Assembly (NCBI GenBank): GCA_045580225.1
Contig: JAZNNJ010000025.1
Span: 1 to 54,865 of the forward strand
Reading direction: 5' to 3'
Length of the DNA: 54,865 bases
From: CAUUCF01 sp045580225
GTDB taxonomy: Bacteria > Pseudomonadota > Gammaproteobacteria > UBA9339
Shown piece after piece: positions 1-9,524 of this stretch. The notes beneath the pieces were generated by a model, which was given only the letters and a program-made list of their open reading frames with translations, was not told the DNA's origin and did no database searches. The number at the start of each line of letters is the position of its first letter. Positions within the stretch are counted from its first letter, which is position 1. The position numbers were made by a program, and so were the translations under genes.

Positions 1-206
1 AAATTTAACCAAAAATTTAGCTTAATTAATAATGTATAAACTAACGTACTTTTTACTTAGTAATTTATACCAGTTTTTACTATTTCCTTGATAAAAAATT
101 ATAACAATAATTCATTACTTTAATGTTAAATACAATATGATCAGGATATTCTTCAATATTTATTTAATCTCAAAATAGTAACGATTACAATACTAAAAAA
201 CATTCT

Positions 207-1442
207 TTATACTAAACCCGAAGTCTCCACCAATAATTTTTTTAAATTAGCAGTATGAATTATACCATTTTTAAAACTAACAGGAGCTTCGCCTTGAATT
301 AAAGGAAACAAATAACGCCTACCCAAAACTGTCAATTCGCCATTTTCGAAATAATTAGCAGGTAAAGCGCGCTCTAAATTTGCTACTTGATTAAGTAATA
401 CTTTATCTAAATGATAAGAATAAGGATCGTCTTGGTCACGAACTAAATTAACCATATAACCACTTGTGCCCTGAAAAGCTAAATCGACCGCATACTTACC
501 TAACTCCATCGCTTGCTTAAAATCAACCAAAGAAGCTAAATGTCTAGCTGACCGCTGTAAATAACCAGCTACTGCCCAATGAATTTTAAAACCAGTATGC
601 TTTTTTAAATGTTCTGCCAAAAGCACAGCCACACCACCAAGTCTACAATGCCCAAACTGGTCACGATCAGAAGAGTTAGCATAACGTTCCCCAGACAAAT
701 CACAAATCCCTTCAGATACAACTATCACACACCTTTTAAATTGTTTCACCTTGTCTTGTACCCTACCAACCAAATCGTCTAGTGAAACAGGTTGTTCTGG
801 CACTAATACTATATGAGGAGCAGCATCTTCGGTATCTTTAGCTAAGCTACTAGCAGCTGCAATCCAACCGGTATGTCTTCCCATCACTTCTAAAATAAAA
901 ACTTTAGTACTAGAAGCTGACATAGAAACTAAATCTAAATCTATTTCCTTAGTGACATTAGCAACAAACTTAGCCGCAGACCCATAACCCGGACAAGTAT
1001 CAGTGTAGAATAAATCATTATCTATGGTCTTCGGAATTCCAATACAAACTAGAGGATAATCCAAAAAATTGGCTGCTAACGATATTTTACATGCAACATC
1101 TTGCGAATCATTACCACCATTACAAAGAAAAATTCCAATGTCATGTTGTTTAAAATACTTTATAATTTTACGATAACACGTTAAATCTTCTTCCGGATTA
1201 GGTAGCTTACAACGACACGAACCAAACACCCCGCCAGGAGTAACCAACAACTTTTCTAGTTCTCCTTCTAGTTCAGCTTCAGTATCAAAAAACTCGTTAT
1301 TTAATGCCCCTAATAAACCATTTTTACCCGCGTAAACCTGCAAACCAAATTCCCTAGCTTGCTTTATTACACCATAAGCAGTAGCATTAATTACCGACGT
1401 CATGCCACCAGATTGTGCATAAAAAACCCTTTTCTTTAACAC
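207..1442 (-). CDS. pfp: PPi-dependent 6-phosphofructokinase (diphosphate-fructose-6-phosphate 1-phosphotransferase)
   Basis: Phosphorylates fructose 6-phosphate at C1 in glycolysis, probably with pyrophosphate as donor. The 411-aa product has the PFK fold motifs: QSGG near residues 10-13, GGND at about 109-112 where ATP enzymes carry GGDG, and PKTIDND at 137-143 where ATP enzymes carry PGTIDND. The Lys in the second motif and the change in the first are the accepted marks of PPi-dependent enzymes, so the donor call is family knowledge applied to visible residues. The start is GTG with AGG/GGT stretches just upstream. It lies 30 bp after rpsT on the same strand. With pgi and the hexose-phosphate-type importer elsewhere in the window it forms a coherent upper glycolysis. 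About 206 bp beyond its stop are AT-rich and show nothing I can name. Confidence 0.9.
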   Translation of the reverse strand: MLKKRVFYAQSGGMTSVINATAYGVIKQAREFGLQVYAGKNGLLGALNNEFFDTEAELEGELEKLLVTPGGVFGSCRCKLPNPEEDLTCYRKIIKYFKQHDIGIFLCNGGNDSQDVACKISLAANFLDYPLVCIGIPKTIDNDLFYTDTCPGYGSAAKFVANVTKEIDLDLVSMSASSTKVFILEVMGRHTGWIAAASSLAKDTEDAAPHIVLVPEQPVSLDDLVGRVQDKVKQFKRCVIVVSEGICDLSGERYANSSDRDQFGHCRLGGVAVLLAEHLKKHTGFKIHWAVAGYLQRSARHLASLVDFKQAMELGKYAVDLAFQGTSGYMVNLVRDQDDPYSYHLDKVLLNQVANLERALPANYFENGELTVLGRRYLFPLIQGEAPVSFKNGIIHTANLKKLLVETSGLV

Positions 1443-1472
1443 TACCTAACCTATATACGAATAAAAAATTAC

Positions 1473-1742
1473 TTAACTATCTAACAAAGCCTTAACTTTA
1501 CGATTCAATTTGCTTTTATAACGAGCAACAGTGTTAATATGCAATAAATCTTTATTAACTGCTTTATCTAATGTCTTCACAGCAGCTGCCATCGCAATTT
1601 TACTGCCCTCCTTATCTTTACGAATTACGGCTGATAATACACGCTTAATCGCTGTACGATAATTTGACTTTAAACTATTATTATGTTTACGACGAACTTC
1701 ACTTTGAATAGCTCGTTTTTTTGCTGATTTAATATTTGCCAC
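1473..1742 (-). CDS. rpsT: 30S ribosomal protein S20
   Basis: Binds 16S rRNA early in assembly of the small ribosomal subunit. The product, 89 aa from the start chosen here, begins VANIKSAKKRAIQSE, the standard S20 N-terminus, and is rich in Lys and Arg throughout. I place the start at the GTG at 1740-1742 rather than at an upstream in-frame codon. The sequence before it reads GAGGTAAGA, a good Shine-Dalgarno at suitable spacing, and the resulting N-terminus matches S20. An upstream start would add 16 residues unlike the family. The gene lies between the ABC exporter and the phosphofructokinase on the same strand. No separate terminator is visible in the short gap after it. Confidence 0.95.
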   Translation of the reverse strand: MANIKSAKKRAIQSEVRRKHNNSLKSNYRTAIKRVLSAVIRKDKEGSKIAMAAAVKTLDKAVNKDLLHINTVARYKSKLNRKVKALLDS

Positions 1743-1805
1743 TCTTACCTCACTTACTAATATTGCCCCAGTATGTTTAATTATTAACAATTTGTCAAGT
1801 ATCGA

Positions 1806-4019
1806 CTACCAACTACCAAAAGTTTTACTCCCAACATTCGAAACAGCAATACGTGAAGAACTACCTTCAGAAGAACTACCAATCACAGTTTTATGCTGCA
1901 TCCTAGATTTAAACATCCCCTCACGAATTAACTCTTCCAAATTAATTACCCGGTCTGCTATCTTAACAGTTTCTTTACGATGTGCAATAATTACCCTAGT
2001 AATACCCAAATCCTTTATACGATAATTAATATAACTTTCATTAGTTGAATCTAAATGACTTGTAGCTTCGTCTAAAAATAAAATTTTAGGATTACTATAT
2101 AATGCTCTTGCCAAAAATAAACGTTGCTTTTGGCCACCAGATAAAGCAGTACCCATATCACCAATTAAAGATTGATATCCCATAGGCATTTGAACAATAT
2201 TATCATGAATAGCTGCTAATTTAGCACAATGATATACCCTATCCATATCCGGATTTGTTTCAAAAAAACAAATATTATCTGCTATGCTACCACTCATTAA
2301 AACATCGTCTTGCATTACAGCTGCTATCTGCTGACGATACTCTTTTAAACTTACTAAACTAAGATCTATACCATCTAAATAAATCTTTCCTTCCGTAGGA
2401 ACAAATAAACGTACTAACAGCTTCAATAAAGTAGTTTTACCACACCCCGAAGCCCCAACAATAGCCACTGATTCACCAGCTTTAATTTGTAAATTAATAT
2501 TCTGAAAAACAAAAGGATCCTGCTGCGAATAACGATAACCCAAATTCTCCACCTGTAAAGACCCAGAAACAGTCTGGTGAGTTAAAATACCTGGAGCACC
2601 GGTCTTTTCTGGTTCAGTTAACGCAATGTCAGCAACTCTCTCTAAATGGATAGATATCATCTTATATTCAATAAATTTACTAATTAAAGATTCAGCTTTA
2701 CCAACAAATTGTCCTCTATACGAAAGGTAAGTCATCAACATACCGATAGAAAAACCTTTATTACCCATCACTAAAGAAGCTCCCAATACCAAAATTAAAA
2801 TATTCTCTACCCCGAAAATTAAATGGTTAATCGCACGATAAACTAAACCTAATTTACTAACCTCAATTCCCATATTTAACTTATCTGTAAAACAATTCTG
2901 CCAAATACCTTCCCTCAAACTTTCTTTATTAAAAATCTTAATAGGCAGAATAGCTCGAATACTCTCCATAAAAATAGAATTTTCTTTGGCACTAATAACA
3001 ATCATCTCTTGATTTTTTAATTTAAAAGTAGGGTAAAATAAAATCCTAACAACGATGTATATTAATAACGCTCCTATCACAATAGCACTTAGTTTAACAC
3101 TATAAAGCAACATAAAACATAAAGTCACAAATACCATTATGCCATCCAAAATACCCTCGATAAAATCAGTACTAATTTTACGTTGAATTTCTGATACCGA
3201 TCCGAACTTCGAAACAATATCACCCATATGGCGTTTCTCGAAAAAATCAATAGGTAACTTGAAAAGATGATGGAGCAAGTTAGCAGTTAATTGCACTCCC
3301 AAAGTATTACCTAAATACAAAATAATCCATGCTCGAACATACTCAGTAACAAACTGTATAAACATCAATAAAGAAAAACCAATCGCTAAAGTATAAAGCA
3401 AAGGATAATCGTTAGTAACCAAAATATGATCTGTAATCAACTGGGTAAATAACGGACTAATAATAGCAAAAATTTCTAAGGCTAATGAAAGCAAGACAAT
3501 TTGCCCTAAAATCAATTTAATCCCGCGCACTGAACGCCACAAATCTCTTAAATAAAGTTTAGAACGATCCTTTTTCGCAGTAAAATCTACAGTAGGAGAA
3601 ATCTCTAAAGCAACTCCTGTAAAATGCTTAGACACCTCCTCCATTGTATACTTAACTATTCCTACCGCTGGATCATGAATAATTACTTTATTCTTTTTTA
3701 CCTGCTTTAATACTACAAAATGATCCATATCCCAATGAAGCATACAAGGTGTCTTCAGAAATTTGAGATCATCTAACTCCAACTTTAACGCGCGGTAAGT
3801 AAAATTCAACTCTTCACATATCTTAACTAAATCAGTCAAGCGACTACCTTTCAAAGATACTGGAAATTTACGTCTCAAACTTAAAAGATCAGTCTGATAA
3901 CCATAATAACTTACCATCATCGCAATACACGCCAATCCGCACTCTGCAACTTCTGTTTGCAAAATAACTGGCAAACGACTACCAAAATGGAATTTTAATT
4001 TAGATAAAACTTTATTCAT
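1806..4019 (-). CDS. C39-peptidase ABC exporter (CvaB/RaxB-type bacteriocin or peptide exporter)
   Basis: A peptidase-containing ABC transporter that would cleave a double-glycine-type leader and export the peptide across the inner membrane. The 737-aa chain has an N-terminal C39 peptidase with Cys27 in AECGLACIAM, His100 in DMDHFVVL and Asp116 in HDP, so the triad is complete. Then follow a six-helix membrane domain at about 160-440 and an ATPase with Walker A GASGCGKTT, signature LSGGQ and Walker B ILFLDEATS. After the H-loop there is an unusual Ser-rich tail of about 45 residues. It overlaps the upstream membrane-fusion gene by 8 bp, so the two are cotranscribed. I see no small gene with a double-glycine leader near it, so the substrate is unknown. 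It may be encoded elsewhere, or the pair may serve a host-directed peptide. Confidence 0.88.
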   Translation of the reverse strand: MNKVLSKLKFHFGSRLPVILQTEVAECGLACIAMMVSYYGYQTDLLSLRRKFPVSLKGSRLTDLVKICEELNFTYRALKLELDDLKFLKTPCMLHWDMDHFVVLKQVKKNKVIIHDPAVGIVKYTMEEVSKHFTGVALEISPTVDFTAKKDRSKLYLRDLWRSVRGIKLILGQIVLLSLALEIFAIISPLFTQLITDHILVTNDYPLLYTLAIGFSLLMFIQFVTEYVRAWIILYLGNTLGVQLTANLLHHLFKLPIDFFEKRHMGDIVSKFGSVSEIQRKISTDFIEGILDGIMVFVTLCFMLLYSVKLSAIVIGALLIYIVVRILFYPTFKLKNQEMIVISAKENSIFMESIRAILPIKIFNKESLREGIWQNCFTDKLNMGIEVSKLGLVYRAINHLIFGVENILILVLGASLVMGNKGFSIGMLMTYLSYRGQFVGKAESLISKFIEYKMISIHLERVADIALTEPEKTGAPGILTHQTVSGSLQVENLGYRYSQQDPFVFQNINLQIKAGESVAIVGASGCGKTTLLKLLVRLFVPTEGKIYLDGIDLSLVSLKEYRQQIAAVMQDDVLMSGSIADNICFFETNPDMDRVYHCAKLAAIHDNIVQMPMGYQSLIGDMGTALSGGQKQRLFLARALYSNPKILFLDEATSHLDSTNESYINYRIKDLGITRVIIAHRKETVKIADRVINLEELIREGMFKSRMQHKTVIGSSSEGSSSRIAVSNVGSKTFGSW

Positions 4020-5106
4020 GAGAAATCAAACTACCCCTTAATGTATAAATTGGTTCCAAAATCCACTGCCAAATTTTACGTTTTTCCCCTATTATCTCTC
4101 CAATAAAAGTCATACCTGCATTTAAATTGCTCAATTTACCGTAAGCTTTAACTGTCTGCTTATCTAATTTTACAATAACTCGATAGTATGAATCCATTAT
4201 ATAAGGATTATCCGCATTGGGAAGCACAGGAAAATCATACTCCTTTTGAGATAAGGAACTCTCAGCAATATTAACTATTGTACCTTTATAAAGACCAAAA
4301 TTCTGATAAGGATATGCATCATACTTTAGTAGTATAGTCTGTCCAACACGAACAAAACCTATATCACGAGAATGAACAAACATGTTACCCTCTAACACAG
4401 CTCCTTCTGGAATTATGGTGCATAAGGCTTTATCCATCGTTACTCGATCACCAGGCACAGCAATCACATTAGAAACTAAACCATCTTCAGCAGCAATAAC
4501 CGTATGTTCTAAAGAAGACTTAGCATGAATCAACTGCTGCTCGATACTCTTTTGTTCGATTTCCCTCTCCATATAAAAATCATAAGCACCTTGATATTCT
4601 CCTTGAGAAACATACTTTTCTTCGTACAACTGCTGATACTTATTTAAATGATCTCTAGCAGAACCAGCACGATTTTTAGCTAAAACTAATTGCTGTTCTA
4701 ACGTAGCAATCTGCTGACGCGCTAAACTTAACTGTCCACTATCATGAACCTCAGTAGATATACGATACAGAGGTTGATTTTTTTTCACTTTGTCACCCTG
4801 CTTAACAAAACGCTCTATTACCACTCCAGCACTATTAGGATAAACTAGTATCAATCCTTTATTAGGCAGTAAGACCCCTCTAGCTTGATGATGCTTAGAA
4901 TACCCACCAAATATAAAAAAAATTAACAATAAAACCGCAATTAAAGCAATGCCTCCAACCCAATAACGATACGCAATAGGACAAATAACAGAAACATTTC
5001 CCAAAAAACTCCCTTTTTTGTGCTCGATAACTTCCTGTCTAAAAAGAGATTCTCTTCCCTTTTTTTCTGAAGAATTACTTCGCTCTTCTCTCTTCACTAT
5101 TAACAC
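4012..5106 (-). CDS. HlyD-family membrane fusion protein (CvaA/RaxA-like)
   Basis: Periplasmic adaptor linking the C39 ABC exporter to an outer-membrane channel. The 364-aa product has a cytosolic N-terminus, one membrane helix at about 48-68, a lipoyl-like half-motif near residue 100, and a coiled-coil hairpin containing QQIATLEQQLVLAKNR. The second lipoyl half and a beta-barrel region follow (VIAAEDGLVSNVIAVPGDRV). This order is that of HlyD/CvaA adaptors. The longest frame begins with GTG at 5104-5106. A second GTG lies three codons downstream, and neither has a strong ribosome binding site, so the exact start is uncertain. The 3' end overlaps the exporter gene. The 6S RNA gene lies just upstream, and I found no clear promoter specific to the transporter pair. 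No TolC-like channel is encoded in the window. Confidence 0.85.
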   Translation of the reverse strand: MLIVKREERSNSSEKKGRESLFRQEVIEHKKGSFLGNVSVICPIAYRYWVGGIALIAVLLLIFFIFGGYSKHHQARGVLLPNKGLILVYPNSAGVVIERFVKQGDKVKKNQPLYRISTEVHDSGQLSLARQQIATLEQQLVLAKNRAGSARDHLNKYQQLYEEKYVSQGEYQGAYDFYMEREIEQKSIEQQLIHAKSSLEHTVIAAEDGLVSNVIAVPGDRVTMDKALCTIIPEGAVLEGNMFVHSRDIGFVRVGQTILLKYDAYPYQNFGLYKGTIVNIAESSLSQKEYDFPVLPNADNPYIMDSYYRVIVKLDKQTVKAYGKLSNLNAGMTFIGEIIGEKRKIWQWILEPIYTLRGSLISHE

Positions 5107-5125
5107 TCATTCATTTAAATTATCA

Positions 5126-5294
5126 AGTCCAGGGTGCCGTTATAAACTAAATTTTGAACCCTAGTTATAAACATTAGCCTACGTCAAAATTTTTAGCTTC
5201 TCCTCTAGGAGCCTGCACCAATCTTAACCTTCGTGCCTTCATACTAAAGTTATCGATCCAAAAATAATTAGCTTACTGCCAAACACCCCAGAAC
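5126..5294 (-). ncRNA. ssrS: 6S RNA
   Basis: A regulatory RNA that binds sigma70-RNA polymerase and mimics an open promoter. Read on the minus strand from about 5294 to 5126, the two ends pair over about 11 bp: 5292-5282 (TCTGGGGTGTT) with 5138-5128 (GGCACCCTGGA), including G-U pairs. Inside, several blocks match E. coli 6S RNA in order: TTGGTG, then a GAGAAGC block, then AAAA..TGACG, then GGGTTCAA, then CGGCA just before the 3' closing strand. Length (about 165-170 nt) and stem plus large central bubble fit the family. The alignment was made by eye from memory of the E. coli sequence. No tRNA-like or protein-coding explanation fits; the only frames here are about 20 codons. A well-spaced promoter lies directly upstream. 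Confidence 0.85.
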
Positions 5295-5300
5295 AAGCCA

Positions 5301-5329
5301 TTTATAACATATTCCACTCAAACATTCAA
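5301..5329 (-). promoter_or_regulatory. sigma70-type promoter of the 6S RNA gene
   Basis: On the minus strand TTGAAT (5329-5324) and TATAAA (5306-5301) are separated by exactly 17 bp, matching a sigma70 -35/-10 pair. The predicted transcription start, about 7 nt further, falls at about 5294, which is the first base of the paired 5' end of the 6S RNA. About 215 bp between this promoter and the permease gene (to 5544) are AT-rich and show no gene. Confidence 0.7.
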
Positions 5330-5544
5330 TAGCCAACCAATAATTAATTTACAGAACAATTACCCAACTAATTTTATTTATAATTAATTCACTGTTTTTT
5401 AGCTATTTATTATAACGGCTTGTTCTTGAATAATCTCATTATCAAATTAACTATTCCCTTTTAATATATTATTCACTACTCATACTTACAACAAGACCAT
5501 AAAAACTATAATTATACATTATAAAATAACACATCGCATTTTTG

Positions 5545-6786
5545 TTAATTCATTTTTGGTAACAAATCCATAACATACAGCATCCCTAAAGCAGCTAAAA
5601 ATATTCCAATACACAATACAAATACAATCACTGGCTTACCAACTCTCACACGATAAGGAGTCTTAAAATCAGCCATGTTCCTAGAACGCAACACCATCAA
5701 AGCAGGAATAATAATAATCAACACTGCAACACAAATTGCAGAATAGTTCAGCGCCATTACAAATGCGTTCGGATATACCAAAGCTACTACCAATGGCGGA
5801 ACAAATGTTAAAAAAGCCGTTTTTAACCGTCCATTAACTGTATTTGGTATTTTTAAACCATCAGCTAAAAAGTCGAATAAACCTAAAGCAGTCCCTAGAA
5901 AAGCAGTTACTAGAGTAATATTAGCAAAACCATTTACTAGCATTTTAAAACCGCTACTTTTAGAAACACCAACTAAAATTTGCATCAACACACCAACAGC
6001 TCCTTCAGGAATAGCGGCAAAACTATTATCCCCATGCAAAGGTACTACTCCCAAAACTGCAGCAGACCACCATGCATACAACCCAAATACAATCAACAAA
6101 CCGATCACAAAAATCTTCTTTAAATCTTTAACATTACTTCCGTAATAAGAACGCAAAGAAGGAATAATCATATGGAAATTAAAAGCACAAACAAAAACAG
6201 GTACCACTAACCACAGATACTTAAAATGAGTAATATTATTCAAGGGAACAGCAAATAAATTAGCAGAATCCATATGCCCAGAAACCAAAAATAAAGCCCC
6301 AATTAATAAGCCTCCTTTCAATAACACCAAAACACGATTTAAATAATCAACGACCCTCACGCTACAATCTACAATAATACCGATCAATGAAGTAAACAAA
6401 ATAGCACTTTGCCAATAAGAAACTTTAAAATTAAAACTATTCTTGACATAATTAACTATAATATCCGATTCACCAACAATATACGCTGTAATACAAGCAT
6501 ACATCAAAAACAGACTAACAAACCAAACTACCGACTGCCCAGTTTTTCCTAATGTCTTCTTAGCCATAGTAGCAAACGAATTACTATTATCCGGAAAACC
6601 TAAATTAATTTCCAATACCATAAAACTACAGAAAACACTCAAACAATAAATCAATCCCATTAAAATGGTACTCCACGTAAAACCAGAAGCATAGCTAACT
6701 AAGGGTAACGCTAACATTCCACCGCCTACAGTAGTACCCACTACCATCATTATCGTACCAAAAAATTTACTAAAGTTCCTCTTCAT
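5545..6786 (-). CDS. Aromatic amino acid permease (TyrP/Mtr family, HAAAP)
   Basis: Inner-membrane proton symporter of the hydroxy and aromatic amino acid permease family, probably importing tyrosine or tryptophan. The 413-aa product is almost entirely hydrophobic with about 11 membrane helices. Its N-terminus carries GTTVGGGMLALPL at about 17-29, the family hallmark. Length fits TyrP/Mtr (about 400-415 aa). Which aromatic acid it carries cannot be read from the sequence. It follows valS by 8 bp and is probably the last gene of the hemX-hemY-valS transcript. Such permeases are often multiplied in intracellular relatives of Legionella and Chlamydia that depend on host amino acids. Confidence 0.85.
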   Translation of the reverse strand: MKRNFSKFFGTIMMVVGTTVGGGMLALPLVSYASGFTWSTILMGLIYCLSVFCSFMVLEINLGFPDNSNSFATMAKKTLGKTGQSVVWFVSLFLMYACITAYIVGESDIIVNYVKNSFNFKVSYWQSAILFTSLIGIIVDCSVRVVDYLNRVLVLLKGGLLIGALFLVSGHMDSANLFAVPLNNITHFKYLWLVVPVFVCAFNFHMIIPSLRSYYGSNVKDLKKIFVIGLLIVFGLYAWWSAAVLGVVPLHGDNSFAAIPEGAVGVLMQILVGVSKSSGFKMLVNGFANITLVTAFLGTALGLFDFLADGLKIPNTVNGRLKTAFLTFVPPLVVALVYPNAFVMALNYSAICVAVLIIIIPALMVLRSRNMADFKTPYRVRVGKPVIVFVLCIGIFLAALGMLYVMDLLPKMN

Positions 6787-6794
6787 ATCACACC

Positions 6795-9524
6795 CTATAC
6801 TATACTCTTTAACTGCTGCAATACTTTATTTATTAGACAATTACAAACATTTAAACGCTCTCGATCCCGACTCACCACCTCAATAGGAGCCTTATTAACA
6901 TACGTAACATTTTCCAATTTTTCTGTCAAATTCACCTTTTCTTTATTAAGACGAAATAAATCATTTTCTAAACGCTTTTTTTCTGATAAAACGCGCTCTT
7001 TAGGAATTTCAATTGCTAACTCGATACCTTCATCAACAACCAAAGCGTAACCAGAAGTCAAGTTGCTATCACGATTAAAACTTTTCATCCCTGTCAAAGC
7101 AAAGTAATTATCTAAAAGTAATAAATTTTTACTGTACTGATGTTCACATGATTTCAAGTAAACAGCAGTCGTTTTTGGCAATACAAACTCGCTTTTAACA
7201 TTGCGAATATTTATGATAACTTTTTTTATCCATTCTATGGTTAGATAATTTTCAGCATTTTCTTTTAAAATATTTCTAGGATATGCTGATAACAAAATAC
7301 TTTCCTCATCAAAATTATTGATGTATTTTTTAAATTTTTGCCACAATTCTTCAGATATAAAAGGCAAAATCGGATGAATTAAACGTAAAAATTTTTCCAT
7401 AATTCTTACTAATGTTGCTAAAGTAGCATATTTATATTCCTCCAATATTTCACTACTCAGTAATACTTTACAAAACTCTAAATACCAATCGCAAAACTGT
7501 TCCCAAAAAAACTCGTAAATCCCTCGACAAACTAAATCAAAACGATACTGCTCCATCCAATTTTTTACTTGACTAACTAAAGTATTAAATTTCTGATTAA
7601 TCCAAAAATCAATAGGATTTAAAGTAATTACTTCTTTCAATGTAAAATCTTGCGGCAACTGCTTCAAAATATAACGAGCGGCATTCCAAATTTTAGTCAC
7701 TAAATGTTTACTGTTCAACAATCGATCCATCTGAAAATTAATATTCATATTCATTGTTGCTAAAGAACATAACGCAAAACGTAATGCATCTGTTCCACTA
7801 CTTTCAATACCATTTGGAAAATCCTTTTTAGTATCTTTTTCAATTTTACCTATCAAATGTTTCTGCATCAAAAAAGAAGTACGTTTTTTTAATAATTCGT
7901 CCAAAGAAATACCGTTAATTAAATCAATAGGATCAATAATATTACCTTTAGATTTAGACATTTTTTGTCCACGAGCATCTCTAATTAAACCAGTAATATA
8001 AACTGTTTTAAAAGGCACTTCTCCAGTAAATTTTAACCCAAACATTACCATTCTAGATACCCAGAAAAAAATAATATCAAATCCAGTTACTAATACTGAA
8101 GTTGGATAAAAATTACGATACCGAAAATTATTTTCTTCTGGCCAACCTAGAGTCACAAAAGGCCACAAAGCAGCAGAAAACCACGTATCTAGTACATCTT
8201 CATCTTGAATTAAATTACCTACTACAGAATATTTTTTCCTAATTTGGTCTTCATTCTCTCCAACAAATATTTCTCCGGCTTCATTATACCACGCTGGAAT
8301 ACGATGTCCCCACCATAATTGACGACTAATACACCAATCTTCAATATTTTCCAACCATTGCAAATAAACTTTACCCCAATTTTCAGGCATAAAAACCAAC
8401 TTACCACTTTTTAAAGCTTCGATTGCAGGCAACGCTAATGGCTTCATTCTTATAAACCACTGATCCGTTAAATACGGTTCAATCACCGCACCACTACGAT
8501 CACCACGTGGAACCTTATGACGATAATTTTCAGTTTTAACTAATAAATTATTAAGCTCTAATAATTCTGTAACCTTACTTCTGGCCTCTAAAACAGTTAA
8601 CCCACGAAATTCACTAGGTACTTGATCATTTAACCTAGCATCTTGAGTTAAAATATTTATAAATGGTAAATTATGTTTCAATCCAATACTATAATCATTA
8701 AAATCATGGGCAGGAGTAATCTTAACACAACCAGAACCAAACCCCATCTCTACATATTCATCCGCTATAATTGGAATTTCTCTACCACATAAAGGCACAA
8801 CGACCATCTTTCCAATTAAATGACTAAATCGTTCGTCTCCAGGATTAACAGCAATAGCAACATCTCCAAATAATGTCTCCGGACGAGTAGTCGCAATAAT
8901 CAAATCCTGATCATCAACAACATATTTAATATACCACAAACTACCATCTTCTTCTTGACTTAAAACTTCTAAATCAGAAATAGCTGTTTTTAATACCGGA
9001 TCCCAATTAACTAAACGTTTCCCTCTATAAATTAAACCCTGTTCATACAATTGAATAAAAACTTTAGATACTACTTGACTAAAATCAGGATCTAAAGTAA
9101 ATCGCAAATTATCCCAATCTCCGGCAATACCTAGGCATTTCTGTTGATTAATAATTGTATCTCCAGAATATTGCTTCCACTTCCAAATTTCTTTGACAAA
9201 CTCATCCCGACCTAAAGTTATACGGTCCTTACCTTTTTGCTTTAATATGTTATCCACCACTAATTGAGTAGCTATCCCAGCATGATCCATACCTAACTGC
9301 CACAATGATTGCCTACCATTCATTCTATGATAACGCCACAAAGCATCCATGATACTTAACTGAAACGCATGCCCCATATGCAAAGTACCAGTAACATTTG
9401 GCGGAGGTATTACCATACTAAAATTATCCACACTATCTAATTTTTTAGGAACAAAATAATCATTATTCACCCAAAAATCATACCATTTTTTCTCTACAGC
9501 TACTGCATCAAAATATTGTTTCAT
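6795..9524 (-). CDS. valS: Valyl-tRNA synthetase
   Basis: Charges tRNA-Val in the cytosol. The 909-aa product is a class I synthetase: HMGH at residues 49-52 after the PPPNVTGTL motif, a CP1 editing domain containing TTRPETLFGD, and KMSKSKGN near residue 530. An anticodon-binding helical domain follows, then a C-terminal coiled coil at about 845-909. Length is slightly below the E. coli protein (951 aa). The ATG overlaps the stop of hemY as ATGA, so translation is probably coupled. The permease gene follows after 8 bp. Confidence 0.97.
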   Translation of the reverse strand: MKQYFDAVAVEKKWYDFWVNNDYFVPKKLDSVDNFSMVIPPPNVTGTLHMGHAFQLSIMDALWRYHRMNGRQSLWQLGMDHAGIATQLVVDNILKQKGKDRITLGRDEFVKEIWKWKQYSGDTIINQQKCLGIAGDWDNLRFTLDPDFSQVVSKVFIQLYEQGLIYRGKRLVNWDPVLKTAISDLEVLSQEEDGSLWYIKYVVDDQDLIIATTRPETLFGDVAIAVNPGDERFSHLIGKMVVVPLCGREIPIIADEYVEMGFGSGCVKITPAHDFNDYSIGLKHNLPFINILTQDARLNDQVPSEFRGLTVLEARSKVTELLELNNLLVKTENYRHKVPRGDRSGAVIEPYLTDQWFIRMKPLALPAIEALKSGKLVFMPENWGKVYLQWLENIEDWCISRQLWWGHRIPAWYNEAGEIFVGENEDQIRKKYSVVGNLIQDEDVLDTWFSAALWPFVTLGWPEENNFRYRNFYPTSVLVTGFDIIFFWVSRMVMFGLKFTGEVPFKTVYITGLIRDARGQKMSKSKGNIIDPIDLINGISLDELLKKRTSFLMQKHLIGKIEKDTKKDFPNGIESSGTDALRFALCSLATMNMNINFQMDRLLNSKHLVTKIWNAARYILKQLPQDFTLKEVITLNPIDFWINQKFNTLVSQVKNWMEQYRFDLVCRGIYEFFWEQFCDWYLEFCKVLLSSEILEEYKYATLATLVRIMEKFLRLIHPILPFISEELWQKFKKYINNFDEESILLSAYPRNILKENAENYLTIEWIKKVIINIRNVKSEFVLPKTTAVYLKSCEHQYSKNLLLLDNYFALTGMKSFNRDSNLTSGYALVVDEGIELAIEIPKERVLSEKKRLENDLFRLNKEKVNLTEKLENVTYVNKAPIEVVSRDRERLNVCNCLINKVLQQLKSIV

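Noticed and set aside
1..206. Possible small gene or RNA at the left edge
   Set aside because: No open frame with a start and ribosome binding site, no tRNA T-loop motif and no stable stem was seen.
1792..2025. Plus-strand open frame opposite the ABC exporter
   Set aside because: It is the mirror of the coding strand, has no ribosome binding site and no recognisable domain.
5170..5260. Short minus-strand frame MKARRLRLVQAPRGE.. resembling a reverse-transcriptase fragment
   Set aside because: It is only 22 codons, lies inside the 6S RNA structure, and the RNA explanation accounts for the same bases.
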